DNA of 64,000 bases from contig NZ_SMLK01000003.1 of the NCBI RefSeq assembly GCF_004681975.1, positions 310,001-374,000 of the forward strand, read 5' to 3'. A program made the translations under genes and the position numbers. The DNA is from Ramlibacter humi (GTDB taxonomy: Bacteria; Pseudomonadota; Gammaproteobacteria; Burkholderiales; Burkholderiaceae_C). The first letter of the stretch is position 1. Each line of letters begins with the position of its first letter. A model generated the notes under the pieces. That model was not told the origin of the DNA, searched no databases, and saw only the letters and a program-made list of their open reading frames with translations. Shown piece by piece: positions 27,520 to 35,941 of the stretch.

Positions 27520-28854
27520 ATGTCCAAATCCCCGCCGTCTTCCTCCGCCCAAGCCGCGGCCTCCCGCGCGGCGATGGCGTCCCATCCCGAGTTCGCCGGC
27601 TGGCTGGCGCACAAGTCCTGGAGCCAGGGCGTGGGCTTCTGCAAGGCGGCCGCGCTGCTGATCCCGGCGGTGGCGCTGTCGGTGGACGTGCCGATGCTGT
27701 TCGACCCGGCGCGCCGCCACGACCCCTCCTGGATCGCGATGGCGCTGTGGCACATCGCGGCCGAATTGGTGGTGCTGGGCGCCGTGTGGGTCAACAGCCG
27801 GCCGGTGGCGCGCCGCCACACACAGGCCTGCCTGACGGGACTGGCCGCCGCCATCCTGGTGCTGACGACGCTGATCGCCATCATCAACTGGACCATCGTT
27901 GGCGACCTGTCGATGTTCGCGCTGGGCGCGGTCTTCGTCGCCACCGTGCTGTGCACGCCGCGCCCCGTGCGGCATGCGATGTACTTCGCGGGCGTGGCGC
28001 TGATCTTCGCCTTCATCGTCTTCCACGTGAACACCGGGCAGGACCTGCTGAACGCGATGGTCAACCCGGTGTCCATCGCCATCGTGGCGGTGAACCTGGA
28101 CCGCTACACCTACTTCCGCAACGTGGAGCTGTTCGCCGAGAAACAGCGCGCGGAACACGAGCGGGCCCGCGCCGACAAGGTGCTCTACAACGTGCTGCCC
28201 ACGTCCATCGCCGATGAACTGAAGGCGAACGAGCGCGTGAACGCGGTGCGCTTCGACGGCATGGGCGTGATGTTCACCGACCTGGTGGGGTTCACGAACT
28301 ACTCGAGTTCGCTGCCGCCGCAGTCGGTGGTGAAAGTGCTCGACGACATCTTCTCGCGCTTCGATCACCTGGTGGACCGCCACTCGCTGGAGAAGATCAA
28401 GACCATCGGCGACGCGTACATGGCCGTCTCGCAGCGGCGCACGGCCGACCTGGCCGAGCTGGCGCTGGACATGCTCGACGCCATCGATGCGTACAACGCG
28501 GAGCACGGCACGGCTTTCCGCCTGCGCATCGGGCTGCACGTCGGCCCCGCGGTGGCGGGCGTGATCGGCGTGAAGCGCTTCCTGTACGACGTGTGGGGCG
28601 ACACCGTGAACGTGGCCAGCCGCATGGAATCGGGCGGCGAGCCGGGCCGCGTGCACGTGACGGAGGCGGTGCGCGACGAGTTGCTCGGCCAGTTCGCCTT
28701 CGAGGAGCGCGGCGGCATCGAGGTCAAGGGCAAGGGCCGCATGACCACGTATTTCCTGGCGCGCCCGGTGGGCCGCGGGGCCGCAGAGGCCGCCGCGGCG
28801 CAGGCTGGCCTGAGCGCCTTCAGGTGCCGATCAGCCCGCCGTCGTTGCGGGTGA
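27520..28854 (+). CDS. Membrane-anchored class III adenylate cyclase
   Basis: A 444-residue protein with about five to six transmembrane helices (about 40-60, 73-93, 106-125, 130-145, 153-170, 178-193), a short coiled linker, and a class III cyclase domain (about 240-415). Metal-binding Asp254 (FTDLVGF) and Asp298 (IGDAYM) are present. Lys294 and Asp357 are the adenine-selecting pair, and Asn364/Arg368 the transition-state pair, so it should make cAMP rather than cGMP and be catalytically competent. The last residues (FRCRSARRRCG) are basic and overlap the tail of convergent phoX by 35 bases. Confidence 0.9.
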   Translation: MSKSPPSSSAQAAASRAAMASHPEFAGWLAHKSWSQGVGFCKAAALLIPAVALSVDVPMLFDPARRHDPSWIAMALWHIAAELVVLGAVWVNSRPVARRHTQACLTGLAAAILVLTTLIAIINWTIVGDLSMFALGAVFVATVLCTPRPVRHAMYFAGVALIFAFIVFHVNTGQDLLNAMVNPVSIAIVAVNLDRYTYFRNVELFAEKQRAEHERARADKVLYNVLPTSIADELKANERVNAVRFDGMGVMFTDLVGFTNYSSSLPPQSVVKVLDDIFSRFDHLVDRHSLEKIKTIGDAYMAVSQRRTADLAELALDMLDAIDAYNAEHGTAFRLRIGLHVGPAVAGVIGVKRFLYDVWGDTVNVASRMESGGEPGRVHVTEAVRDELLGQFAFEERGGIEVKGKGRMTTYFLARPVGRGAAEAAAAQAGLSAFRCRSARRRCG

Positions 28855-31126
28855 TCATGATGGTCGAGGAACGCGGCCGCGCGTTCGCGCCGCCGGGCCC
28901 GTAGGCGGCCACGCCGGCGCCGTTGCCGGGCCAGTGGCTTTCGTAGAGGGCCGGCGTGCCGATGTTGGCGACGGCGGTGTTCTCGCCCGGGTGCTGGATG
29001 TTGACGAACAGCGCGCGGCCGTCCGGCGATTCCGTCACGCCCGTCACCTCCGCGCCCTTGGGCGCGGTGAGGAAGCGCTTGAACGTCGTGTCGCTCATCT
29101 TGCGGCCCATGCGCGTCGTGACGTCCACGTTGGCCACGACGGCCGCGTTGGGACTGCCGTCCGGCTTGTTCACCACGGTCACGGTGGCGCCGTCGCCGTA
29201 CTGGCCCGGGATGGCGGCCAGCAGCATGCAGTTGGTGACGTCCGTGTAGGTGTTGTCGTCGGTCTCGATCCACAGGATGCCGGTCGCGCGCGAGAACCAG
29301 CAGCCGTCCGGCTTGGACAGGTCGTTGAAGTCCGACAGGCCGGACAGGTTGACGTTGGCCTGCCAGTTCACGTCGTCGATGCCCGCGTCGGCATGCGCCT
29401 GCGCCCCGAACAGGAAGATGTCCCAGTCGAAGGTGCTGGACGAGGGATCGTTGCCGGTCTCGCGCAGACGCACGATGTGGCCGTTGACGTTGCCCTTCTG
29501 GTTGGCGGCGCCCTTCTTGTCCAGCCAGTAGCGCGGGTTGGCGGCGTCCAGCGGCGGGTTGGGGTTGTTGTTGCTGCTGCTGCCGACGTTGCCGCGGTCG
29601 GGGTTCTCGGTCATGGTGACGTACACCTCGCCGTTGCGCGGGTTGACGGCGGCCCACTCGGGGCGGTCCATCTTGGTGGCGCCCGCGGCGTCGGCCGCGA
29701 TGCGCGCGTTGACCAGCACGTCCGCCAGGTTGGCGAAAGCGTACGGCGCGTAGCCGGTGATCGCCGCGTTGCTCATGTCCAGCTTCAGCCAGGTGCCGGT
29801 GCCGTCGGCGTTGAAGCGCGCCGCGTACAGCGTGCCCGTGTCCAGGTACTTGTCGCCAGCCGCCAGCCCGCCCGCGACGTCCGCCGGGTCCCAGGCGGAT
29901 TGCGAGACGAACTTGTAGACGTACTCGCCGCGCGAATCGTCGCCCATGTAGAAGGCCAGCGGCTTGCCGGCCACGGGCACGCTGCAGCTGGCGCCTTCGT
30001 GCGCGAAGCGGCCCAGGGCCGTGCGCTTGCGCGGCACCGAGGCGGGCGCGAACGGGTCGATCTCCACCGCCCAGCCGAACGTGTTGTGCGCGTTGCGGAA
30101 GTCGGTGGTCTCGTCGGCGCCGGTGGCCGTCACGTCCCAGCGGCTGAACTCGGTGCTGGTGGGATCGGCGGGCACGACGGTGAACCAGCGGTTGTTGCCG
30201 TTGGCGCCGGGCAGCAGGCCCACGCGCCGGAAGGCCGTCGTTTCCTTGGCCGTGCGGCCGGTGTCGCTGGCCGCGCGGCGGAAATAGCCGGCCCAGTTCT
30301 CTTCGCAGGTGAGGTAGGTGCCCCACGGCGTCTGGCCCGCGGCGCAGTTGTTGATGGTGCCGCGCGTCTGCGTGCCGGTGGGCGAGAACAGCGTGCGCGC
30401 CAGGACGTCCCCGCGCACGGGGCCGTTGATCTCCATGGTCGTGCGCGCGGTGACGCGGCGGTTGAACGCGGAGTTCTTGTTGACCGCGAAGCGCCCGCCC
30501 GCCTTCTGGATCTCGACGATGGACACGCCGTGCGCTTCCAGCTCCTTGATCGCCTCGGCTTCGGGCCGCACGCCCGCCGGGTTGGTCTGGCCGTTCGCGT
30601 GCATGAACACCACCGTGCCGGCGATGTTCTCGTGGTTCATGGCCAGCAGCGCGCGGTCGGCGTTCAGCGGATCGCGCGCGGTGCCGGCGGCGTTCATGCC
30701 GAAGTATTCGATGGCGTCGTGGTGGTCACCCGCGCGGCGGGCGAAGCTGGCATCGGTGCCGTTGTTGGCGTAGTCGGTGACGGCCGGGTCGATCGAATCG
30801 CCGGTGGCGTAGATCACCGTGGCCGTGTACCCGTCGGCGACCACCAGGCGGTCGGCCAGGTCCTTGGGCACGGCGTTGAAGCCCAGTTTCAGGCTGGCGG
30901 CGGGCAGTTGCTCCGCCGGCGCCGCGGCGGCTGCCGCGGCGCTGCCGCCGCCGCAGGCGCTCAGGGCCAGCGGGCCCAGGCCGGCGACGGCCATGGCGCC
31001 GACGCCGCCGCGAAGCAGGTGGCGGCGGTGCAGGCGCGCCTTCAGGAGCGAGTCGAAGTCGGTGTTGGCGCTGTTGTTGTTCTCGCGGTCATCGGGATCG
31101 ATGCCGATCTGATCGTTGTCGGGCAT
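28820..31126 (-). CDS. PhoX family phosphatase
   Basis: A 768-residue secreted PhoX (DUF839) protein; PhoX enzymes are Ca/Fe-dependent alkaline phosphatases that free phosphate from esters. The N-terminus contains a Tat motif (HRRHLLRG, Arg34-Arg35) followed by a hydrophobic stretch ending LALSACGGG, so it should be exported folded and perhaps lipidated. Visible blocks include LAMNHEN, WGTYLTCEENWAGYF, HNTFGWAVEIDPFAP, LGRFAHEGAS, GDDSRGEYVYKFVS and NIQHPGEN, all typical of the beta-propeller metal site. No phosphate-box operator could be identified upstream. It lies downstream of lrp on the same strand. Confidence 0.9.
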   Translation of the reverse strand: MPDNDQIGIDPDDRENNNSANTDFDSLLKARLHRRHLLRGGVGAMAVAGLGPLALSACGGGSAAAAAAAPAEQLPAASLKLGFNAVPKDLADRLVVADGYTATVIYATGDSIDPAVTDYANNGTDASFARRAGDHHDAIEYFGMNAAGTARDPLNADRALLAMNHENIAGTVVFMHANGQTNPAGVRPEAEAIKELEAHGVSIVEIQKAGGRFAVNKNSAFNRRVTARTTMEINGPVRGDVLARTLFSPTGTQTRGTINNCAAGQTPWGTYLTCEENWAGYFRRAASDTGRTAKETTAFRRVGLLPGANGNNRWFTVVPADPTSTEFSRWDVTATGADETTDFRNAHNTFGWAVEIDPFAPASVPRKRTALGRFAHEGASCSVPVAGKPLAFYMGDDSRGEYVYKFVSQSAWDPADVAGGLAAGDKYLDTGTLYAARFNADGTGTWLKLDMSNAAITGYAPYAFANLADVLVNARIAADAAGATKMDRPEWAAVNPRNGEVYVTMTENPDRGNVGSSSNNNPNPPLDAANPRYWLDKKGAANQKGNVNGHIVRLRETGNDPSSSTFDWDIFLFGAQAHADAGIDDVNWQANVNLSGLSDFNDLSKPDGCWFSRATGILWIETDDNTYTDVTNCMLLAAIPGQYGDGATVTVVNKPDGSPNAAVVANVDVTTRMGRKMSDTTFKRFLTAPKGAEVTGVTESPDGRALFVNIQHPGENTAVANIGTPALYESHWPGNGAGVAAYGPGGANARPRSSTIMITRNDGGLIGT

Positions 31127-31221
31127 GAGGCCTCCAGGTGGTGGGGCCTCGCACTTTCGGCAGCGACGATGACTGGGCCGTGAACGCGAGCGCTTCGCTC
31201 AAGTGTCACGGCGCTTGAACC

Positions 31222-31698
31222 TCAGCTTGCTAGGTGCTTCAGCGGCCAGGCGCTGCTGGCCTTCACTTCGCCCAGCGAGAAGCTGGTGTGGATGTCCTTG
31301 ACGTTCGGCAGGTTGATCAGCACCTGCCGCGCGAACTGCGAGAACGCGTCCAGGTCGCTGCACACCACCTGCAGTTCGAACGTGCCGGCGCCGCTGATGT
31401 AGTGGCAGGAGACGATCTCGGGAATCTTGCGGATCGCCTCCTCCATCGCGCGCGTGCGCTCGCCGGTGTTGCGGTCGGCGTCCAGCCGCACGAAGGCCAG
31501 CACGCCCAGGCCGATCTTGTGGCGGTCGATCTCGGCGTGGTAGCCCTTGATGTAGCCCGCCTCTTCCAGCGCGCGCACGCGCCGCCAGCAGGGCGCGGCC
31601 GACAGGCCCACGCGCTGCGCCAGTTCGGCGTTGGTGAGCCGCGCGTCGTCCTGCAGCTCTTGCAGGATGCGCAGGTCGAACTTGTCGAGTCTTTCCAT
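31222..31698 (-). CDS. Lrp/AsnC family transcriptional regulator
   Basis: A 158-residue regulator with an N-terminal AsnC helix-turn-helix (about 4-60: LDKFDLRILQELQDDARLTNAELAQRVGLSAAPCWRRV) and a RAM/AsnC ligand-binding domain (about 65-145: GLGVLAFVRLDA ... GAGTFELQVVCSDLDAF). It is divergent to the indolepyruvate oxidoreductase gene with a 117-base shared region that holds an inverted repeat overlapping its own predicted RNA start. Aromatic or branched amino acid sensing and control of the oxidoreductase are inferred from this layout. Confidence 0.92.
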   Translation of the reverse strand: MERLDKFDLRILQELQDDARLTNAELAQRVGLSAAPCWRRVRALEEAGYIKGYHAEIDRHKIGLGVLAFVRLDADRNTGERTRAMEEAIRKIPEIVSCHYISGAGTFELQVVCSDLDAFSQFARQVLINLPNVKDIHTSFSLGEVKASSAWPLKHLAS

Positions 31699-31711
31699 GG
31701 ATTGGTCAAAC

Positions 31712-31758
31712 GAGAAAAATCCTTTCTCATCCTAGCCTGTTCACGGCATCAAAAGCAA
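31712..31758 (-). promoter_or_regulatory. lrp promoter with candidate autoregulatory operator
   Basis: On the minus strand, TTGCTT (31758-31753), an 18-base spacer, then TAGGAT (31734-31729). The predicted RNA start near 31722 falls in a perfect inverted repeat GAGAAA-N5-TTTCTC (31712-31728) with an A/T-rich centre, as Lrp-family operators often have. Confidence 0.5.
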
Positions 31759-31780
31759 AGACATATCGCCCCCGCTTGCC

Positions 31781-31786
31781 TACACT
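31781..31786 (+). promoter_or_regulatory. Candidate -10 box for the indolepyruvate oxidoreductase gene
   Basis: TACACT, 30 bases before the GTG start; the -35 region is poor, which fits a promoter needing an activator. A GGAG ribosome site lies at 31801-31804. Confidence 0.4.
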
Positions 31787-31815
31787 GTGCCGCTTAGCCC
31801 GGAGACAAGCACAAA

Positions 31816-34800
31816 GTGAACGCCCCCCTGCCCGAACACATTCGCAAGGCACTCGAGACCGTCACGCTGGACGACAAGTACTCGCTCGACTACGGGCGCG
31901 CCTTCATGAGCGGCGTGCAGGCGCTGGTGAAGCTGCCGATGCTGCAGCGCCAGCGCGACGCGCTGGCGGGCAAGAACACCGCCGGCTTCGTCAGCGGCTA
32001 CCGCGGTTCGCCGCTGGGCGGCTACGACCAGGCGCTGTGGAAGGCCAGGAAGTACCTGCAGGCGCAGAACGTGGTGTTCCAGCCCGGCGTGAACGAGGAA
32101 CTCGCCGCCACCGCGCTGTGGGGCACGCAGCAGCTGGGCTTCGCGCCGAAGGAGCCGCAGAAGTTCGACGGCGTGTTCGGCATCTGGTACGGCAAGGGTC
32201 CCGGCGTGGACCGCTGCTCCGACGTGTTCAAGCACGCCAACATGGCGGGTACCACGCCGTGGGGCGGCGTCATCGCGGTGGCGGGCGACGACCACGTCGC
32301 CAAGAGCTCCACGGCCGCGCACCAGAGCGACCACATCTTCAAGGCCTGCGGCCTGCCGGTGTTCTTCCCGGCCAACGTGCAGGACATCCTGGATCTGGGC
32401 GTGCACGCGTTCGCGATGAGCCGCTACGCCGGCGTGTGGACCGGCATGAAGACCATCCAGGAGATCGTCGAGTCCAGCGCTACGGCGATGATCGACCCCG
32501 AGCGCGTGCAGGTGAAACTGCCCGAAGACTTCACGATGCCGCCCGGCGGCGTGCACATCCGCTGGCCCGACGCCGCGCTGGAGCAGGAGGCGCGCCTCTT
32601 TGACTACAAGTGGTACGCGGCCCTCGCGTACGTGCGCTCCAACCGCCTGAACCACAACGTGATCGAAGGGCCCCATGATCGCTTCGGCATCATCGCCAGC
32701 GGCAAGGCCTACAACGACACGCGCCAGGCGCTGGCCGACCTGGGCCTGGACGAAGAGACCTGCCGCCGCATCGGCATCCGCCTGCACAAGGTGGCGGTGG
32801 TGTGGCCGCTGGAAGCGCAGGCCACCCGCGAGTTCGCCACCGGCCTGCGCGAGATCCTGGTGGTGGAGGAAAAGCGCCAGGTCATCGAATACCAGCTGAA
32901 GGAAGAGCTGTACAACTGGCGCGACGACGTGCGCCCCACCGTGCTGGGCAAGTTCGACGAGGTGGAAGGCAGCGGCGGCGAATGGTCCATGCCCAACCCC
33001 ACGGGCAACGCGCTGCTGCGCGCCAACGCCGACCTGTCGCCGGCCATCATCGCGCGCGCCATCGCGCGGCGCTTGCGCAAGCTGGGCCTGGACGCCGACA
33101 CGCAGGTGCGCATCGACGCGCAGCTGGCCATCCTGGAAGCCAAGGAACGGGCCATGCAGGTGCTGGAGGTCAAGGGCGACCGCCTGCCCTGGTTCTGCTC
33201 GGGCTGCCCGCACAACACGTCCACCGTCGTGCCCGACGGCTCGCGCGCGATGGCCGGCATCGGCTGCCACTTCATGGCGACCTGGATGGACCGCGCCACC
33301 GTCGGCTTCACGCAGATGGGCGGCGAAGGCGTGCCCTGGGTCGGCCAGCAGCCGTTCACGAACGAAAAGCACGTGTTCGCCAACCTGGGCGACGGCACCT
33401 ACTTCCACAGCGGCCTCCTGGCCGTGCGCCAGTCGATCGCGGCGGGCGTGAACATCACCTACAAGGTCCTCTACAACGACGCGGTCGCCATGACGGGCGG
33501 CCAGCAGGTGGGCGAGCGGCCGGAGGGCCACTCGGTGCTGCAGATCTCGCACAGCCTGGTGGCCGAAGGTGTGAGCAAGCTGGTGGTCGTGACCGACCAG
33601 CCGGAGAAGTACACGGCCCTTCGACAGGCTCAGGGTGAACGGTCGCTGCCGCCCGGCGTCGAAGTGAAGCACCGCGACGAGCTCGACGCCATCCAGCGCG
33701 AGTTCCGCGAGATCCCCGGCACCACGGCCATCGTCTACGACCAGACCTGCGCCACCGAAAAGCGCCGCCGCCGCAAGCGCGGCACCATGGTCGATCCGGC
33801 CGTGCGCGTGGTGATCAACGACCTGGTGTGCGAAGGCTGCGGCGACTGCGGCGTGAAGAGCAACTGCCTGTCGGTGGAACCGCTGGAAACCGAGTTCGGC
33901 CGCAAGCGCACCATCAACCAGAGCACCTGCAACAAGGACACCAGCTGCCTGAAGGGCTTCTGCCCCAGCTTCGTCACCGTGGAAGGCGGCAGGCTCAAGG
34001 CCAAGGAAAAAGCCAAGGCCGTGTCGCCGTACGAACTGGGCGAGCTGCCCGAGCCGACGCTGCCTGCGATCCACGGCGCCTACGGGATCGTGGTGGCGGG
34101 CGTGGGCGGCACCGGCGTCATCACCATCGGCCAGCTGCTGGGCATGGCCGCGCACATCGAGGGCAAGGGCATCGTCACGCAGGATGCGGCGGGCCTGGCG
34201 CAAAAGGGCGGCGCCACCTGGAGCCACGTGCTGGTGGGTGATTCACCGGAAGCGATCCACACCACGCGCGTCGGCATGGCCGCGGCCGACCTGGTCATCG
34301 GCTGCGATCCCATCGTCGCCGCCGGCAAGGAAACGGCGCTGCGCATGCGCCAGGGCCGCACGCACGTCGCGCTGAACGCGCACGCCACGCCGACCGCGGC
34401 TTTCGTGCGAAACACCGGCTGGGCCAATCCCGCCGATGCCTGCACGGCGGAGATCGCCAAGGCGGTGGGCGATGGCGCGGTGGGCGCGTTCAACGCGGAC
34501 GCGGCGGCCACCAAGCTGATGGGCGACAGCATCTACACCAACCCCATGCTGCTGGGCTACGCGTGGCAGAAGGGCTGGGTGCCGATCGGCCGCGAGGCGC
34601 TGATGCGCGCCATCGAGCTGAACGCGGTGGCCGTCGACGCGAACAAGGCGGCCTTCGAATGGGGCCGCCAGGCGGCGCACGACCCGGCGCGCGTGGAAAA
34701 GCTGCTCACGCCCGCGCAGGTCATCGAGCTGAAGAAGCGCGAGACGCTGGAGACGCTGGTGGCCCGCCGCGTGGAGTTCCTCACCGCGTACCAGAGCGCG

Positions 34801-35394
34801 GCCTATGCGCGCGAGTACCAGGCGTTCGTCGAGAAGGTGCGCGCGGCCGAGGCGCCGCTGGGCAAGACCTCGCTGGCCGAGACCGTGGCCCGCTACCTGT
34901 TCAAGCTGATGGCATACAAGGACGAGTACGAGGTGGCCCGCCTGCACACCGAGACCGGCTTCCAGGAGCGCGTCGCCGCCATGTTCGAAGGCGACTACAA
35001 GGTGAACTACCACCTGGCGCCGCCGCTGCTGGCGAAGCGCAACGAGAAGGGCGAGCTGGTCAAGCGCAAGTACGGCCCGGCCATGGCGCTGGGTTTCCGG
35101 GCGCTGGCGAAGCTGCGCGGCCTGCGCGGGACGGCGCTGGACGTGTTCGGCTACACCGAGGAGCGCCGCACCGAGCGCGCGCTGATCGGCGAGTACCGCC
35201 GCAGCATCGAGGAGGTGCTGGCGAAACTGTCGCCTGCGAACCACGCCCTGGCGCTGGAGATCGCCGCTATCCCCGAGCAGATCCGCGGCTTCGGCCACGT
35301 GAAGGAGCGCCACCTGGCGGCGGCCCGCCCCCGCTGGGACGAGCTGATGGCCCGCTGGCGCCAGCCGGCCGAGTCCGTGCGCCAAGCTGCCTGA
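31816..35394 (+). CDS. Indolepyruvate ferredoxin oxidoreductase, fused subunits
   Basis: Oxidatively decarboxylates aryl-pyruvates (or branched 2-oxoacids) to acyl-CoA with ferredoxin as acceptor. The 1192-residue chain joins the alpha subunit (pyrimidine-binding domain, then the thiamine diphosphate domain with GCPHNTSTVVPDGSRAMAGIGCHF), a ferredoxin-like stretch (about 671-710: VCEGCGDCGVKSNC ... CNKDTSCLKGFCPSF) and the gamma/beta subunit (GVGGTGVITIGQLLGMAAH). GTG start with GGAG upstream. At about residues 601-609 an in-frame copy of a dispersed repeat adds ALRQAQGER. It is divergent from an Lrp regulator, a common arrangement in Burkholderiales, and probably stands alone. Confidence 0.93.
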   Translation: MNAPLPEHIRKALETVTLDDKYSLDYGRAFMSGVQALVKLPMLQRQRDALAGKNTAGFVSGYRGSPLGGYDQALWKARKYLQAQNVVFQPGVNEELAATALWGTQQLGFAPKEPQKFDGVFGIWYGKGPGVDRCSDVFKHANMAGTTPWGGVIAVAGDDHVAKSSTAAHQSDHIFKACGLPVFFPANVQDILDLGVHAFAMSRYAGVWTGMKTIQEIVESSATAMIDPERVQVKLPEDFTMPPGGVHIRWPDAALEQEARLFDYKWYAALAYVRSNRLNHNVIEGPHDRFGIIASGKAYNDTRQALADLGLDEETCRRIGIRLHKVAVVWPLEAQATREFATGLREILVVEEKRQVIEYQLKEELYNWRDDVRPTVLGKFDEVEGSGGEWSMPNPTGNALLRANADLSPAIIARAIARRLRKLGLDADTQVRIDAQLAILEAKERAMQVLEVKGDRLPWFCSGCPHNTSTVVPDGSRAMAGIGCHFMATWMDRATVGFTQMGGEGVPWVGQQPFTNEKHVFANLGDGTYFHSGLLAVRQSIAAGVNITYKVLYNDAVAMTGGQQVGERPEGHSVLQISHSLVAEGVSKLVVVTDQPEKYTALRQAQGERSLPPGVEVKHRDELDAIQREFREIPGTTAIVYDQTCATEKRRRRKRGTMVDPAVRVVINDLVCEGCGDCGVKSNCLSVEPLETEFGRKRTINQSTCNKDTSCLKGFCPSFVTVEGGRLKAKEKAKAVSPYELGELPEPTLPAIHGAYGIVVAGVGGTGVITIGQLLGMAAHIEGKGIVTQDAAGLAQKGGATWSHVLVGDSPEAIHTTRVGMAAADLVIGCDPIVAAGKETALRMRQGRTHVALNAHATPTAAFVRNTGWANPADACTAEIAKAVGDGAVGAFNADAAATKLMGDSIYTNPMLLGYAWQKGWVPIGREALMRAIELNAVAVDANKAAFEWGRQAAHDPARVEKLLTPAQVIELKKRETLETLVARRVEFLTAYQSAAYAREYQAFVEKVRAAEAPLGKTSLAETVARYLFKLMAYKDEYEVARLHTETGFQERVAAMFEGDYKVNYHLAPPLLAKRNEKGELVKRKYGPAMALGFRALAKLRGLRGTALDVFGYTEERRTERALIGEYRRSIEEVLAKLSPANHALALEIAAIPEQIRGFGHVKERHLAAARPRWDELMARWRQPAESVRQAA
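33617..33642 (+). repeat. Dispersed 26-bp repeat inserted in-frame in the oxidoreductase gene
   Basis: Begins CCCTTCGACAGG and ends CAGGGTGAACGG. It is the same repeat family as the two inverted copies at 52739-52800. Here it is read in frame as LRQAQGER; the complementary strand encodes the well-known LSLSKG peptide. Confidence 0.8.
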
Positions 35395-35445
35395 AGTACC
35401 CCTTCAGCTACCCCGGCGCGGCGCGGCGGGGCACGTCCCCCGACT

Positions 35446-35451
35446 TACAAT
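35446..35451 (+). promoter_or_regulatory. Candidate -10 box for yajC-secDF
   Basis: TACAAT followed by CCCGC. Predicted leader of about 75 bases before the yajC GTG. Confidence 0.45.
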
Positions 35452-35532
35452 CCCGCTCTTGTGCGCCCGGTCGCAGCCCTCGGGGCACGGCGGGGCGCCC
35501 GCGTTCGACAACCCGAATCCGCTGGAGCCTCC

Positions 35533-35865
35533 GTGTTCATCTCTTCCGCCTATGCCCAGACCGCGCCGGCCGCCGCCGCCGGGGGCGACATGCAATCCTC
35601 CCTCATGAGCATGCTGCCGCTGGTGCTCATGTTCGTGGTGCTGTACTTCGTGATGATCCGCCCGCAAATGAAGCGGCAGAAGGAACATCGCACCATGATC
35701 GAGGCGCTGGCCAAGGGCGACGAGGTCGCCACCGCCGGCGGCCTGCTGGGCAAGGTCACCCGTCTGGGTGACAGCTTCGTCACGCTGGAGATCGCCAGCG
35801 GCGTGGAAGTGCAGGTCCAGCGCAGCTCCGTGGTCCAGGTCCTTCCCAAGGGCTCGATCAAATAA
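35533..35865 (+). CDS. yajC: Sec translocon accessory protein YajC
   Basis: A 110-residue single-pass inner-membrane protein that associates with SecDF-YidC. It has a short export-like start (FISSAYAQTAP), a transmembrane helix (about 25-43, LPLVLMFVVLYFVMIRPQ) and the family core RPQMKRQKEHRTMIEALAKGDEVATAGGLLGKV. The start is the GTG at 35533, preceded nine bases upstream by GGAG; starts farther upstream would add an uncharacteristic Arg-rich extension. It is first in yajC-secD-secF. Confidence 0.93.
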   Translation: MFISSAYAQTAPAAAAGGDMQSSLMSMLPLVLMFVVLYFVMIRPQMKRQKEHRTMIEALAKGDEVATAGGLLGKVTRLGDSFVTLEIASGVEVQVQRSSVVQVLPKGSIK

Positions 35866-35875
35866 CAGGTTCAGC

Positions 35876-35940
35876 GTTGAGCGTTGGGCGCTGAGCGGGA
35901 ACTGTCCCGCCCGCTGGACGCTCAACACCCAACGCTCAAC
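35876..35940. repeat. Long inverted repeat between yajC and secD
   Basis: Arms of 22 bases (35876-35897 and 35919-35940) pair at 20 of 22 positions, and the interior holds a second hairpin, GCGGGA-ACTG-TCCCGC. The right arm ends one base before the secD ATG, so the usual ribosome-binding region is inside the repeat and no GGAG-like element is present. Confidence 0.8.
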
Positions 35941-35941
35941 C

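Noticed and set aside
31127-31221. Phosphate-box operator before phoX
   Set aside because: No direct repeats resembling CTGTCAT with correct spacing were found.
31780-34227. 815-codon frame antisense to the oxidoreductase
   Set aside because: No motif beyond the LSLSKG peptide, which comes from the repeat on that strand.
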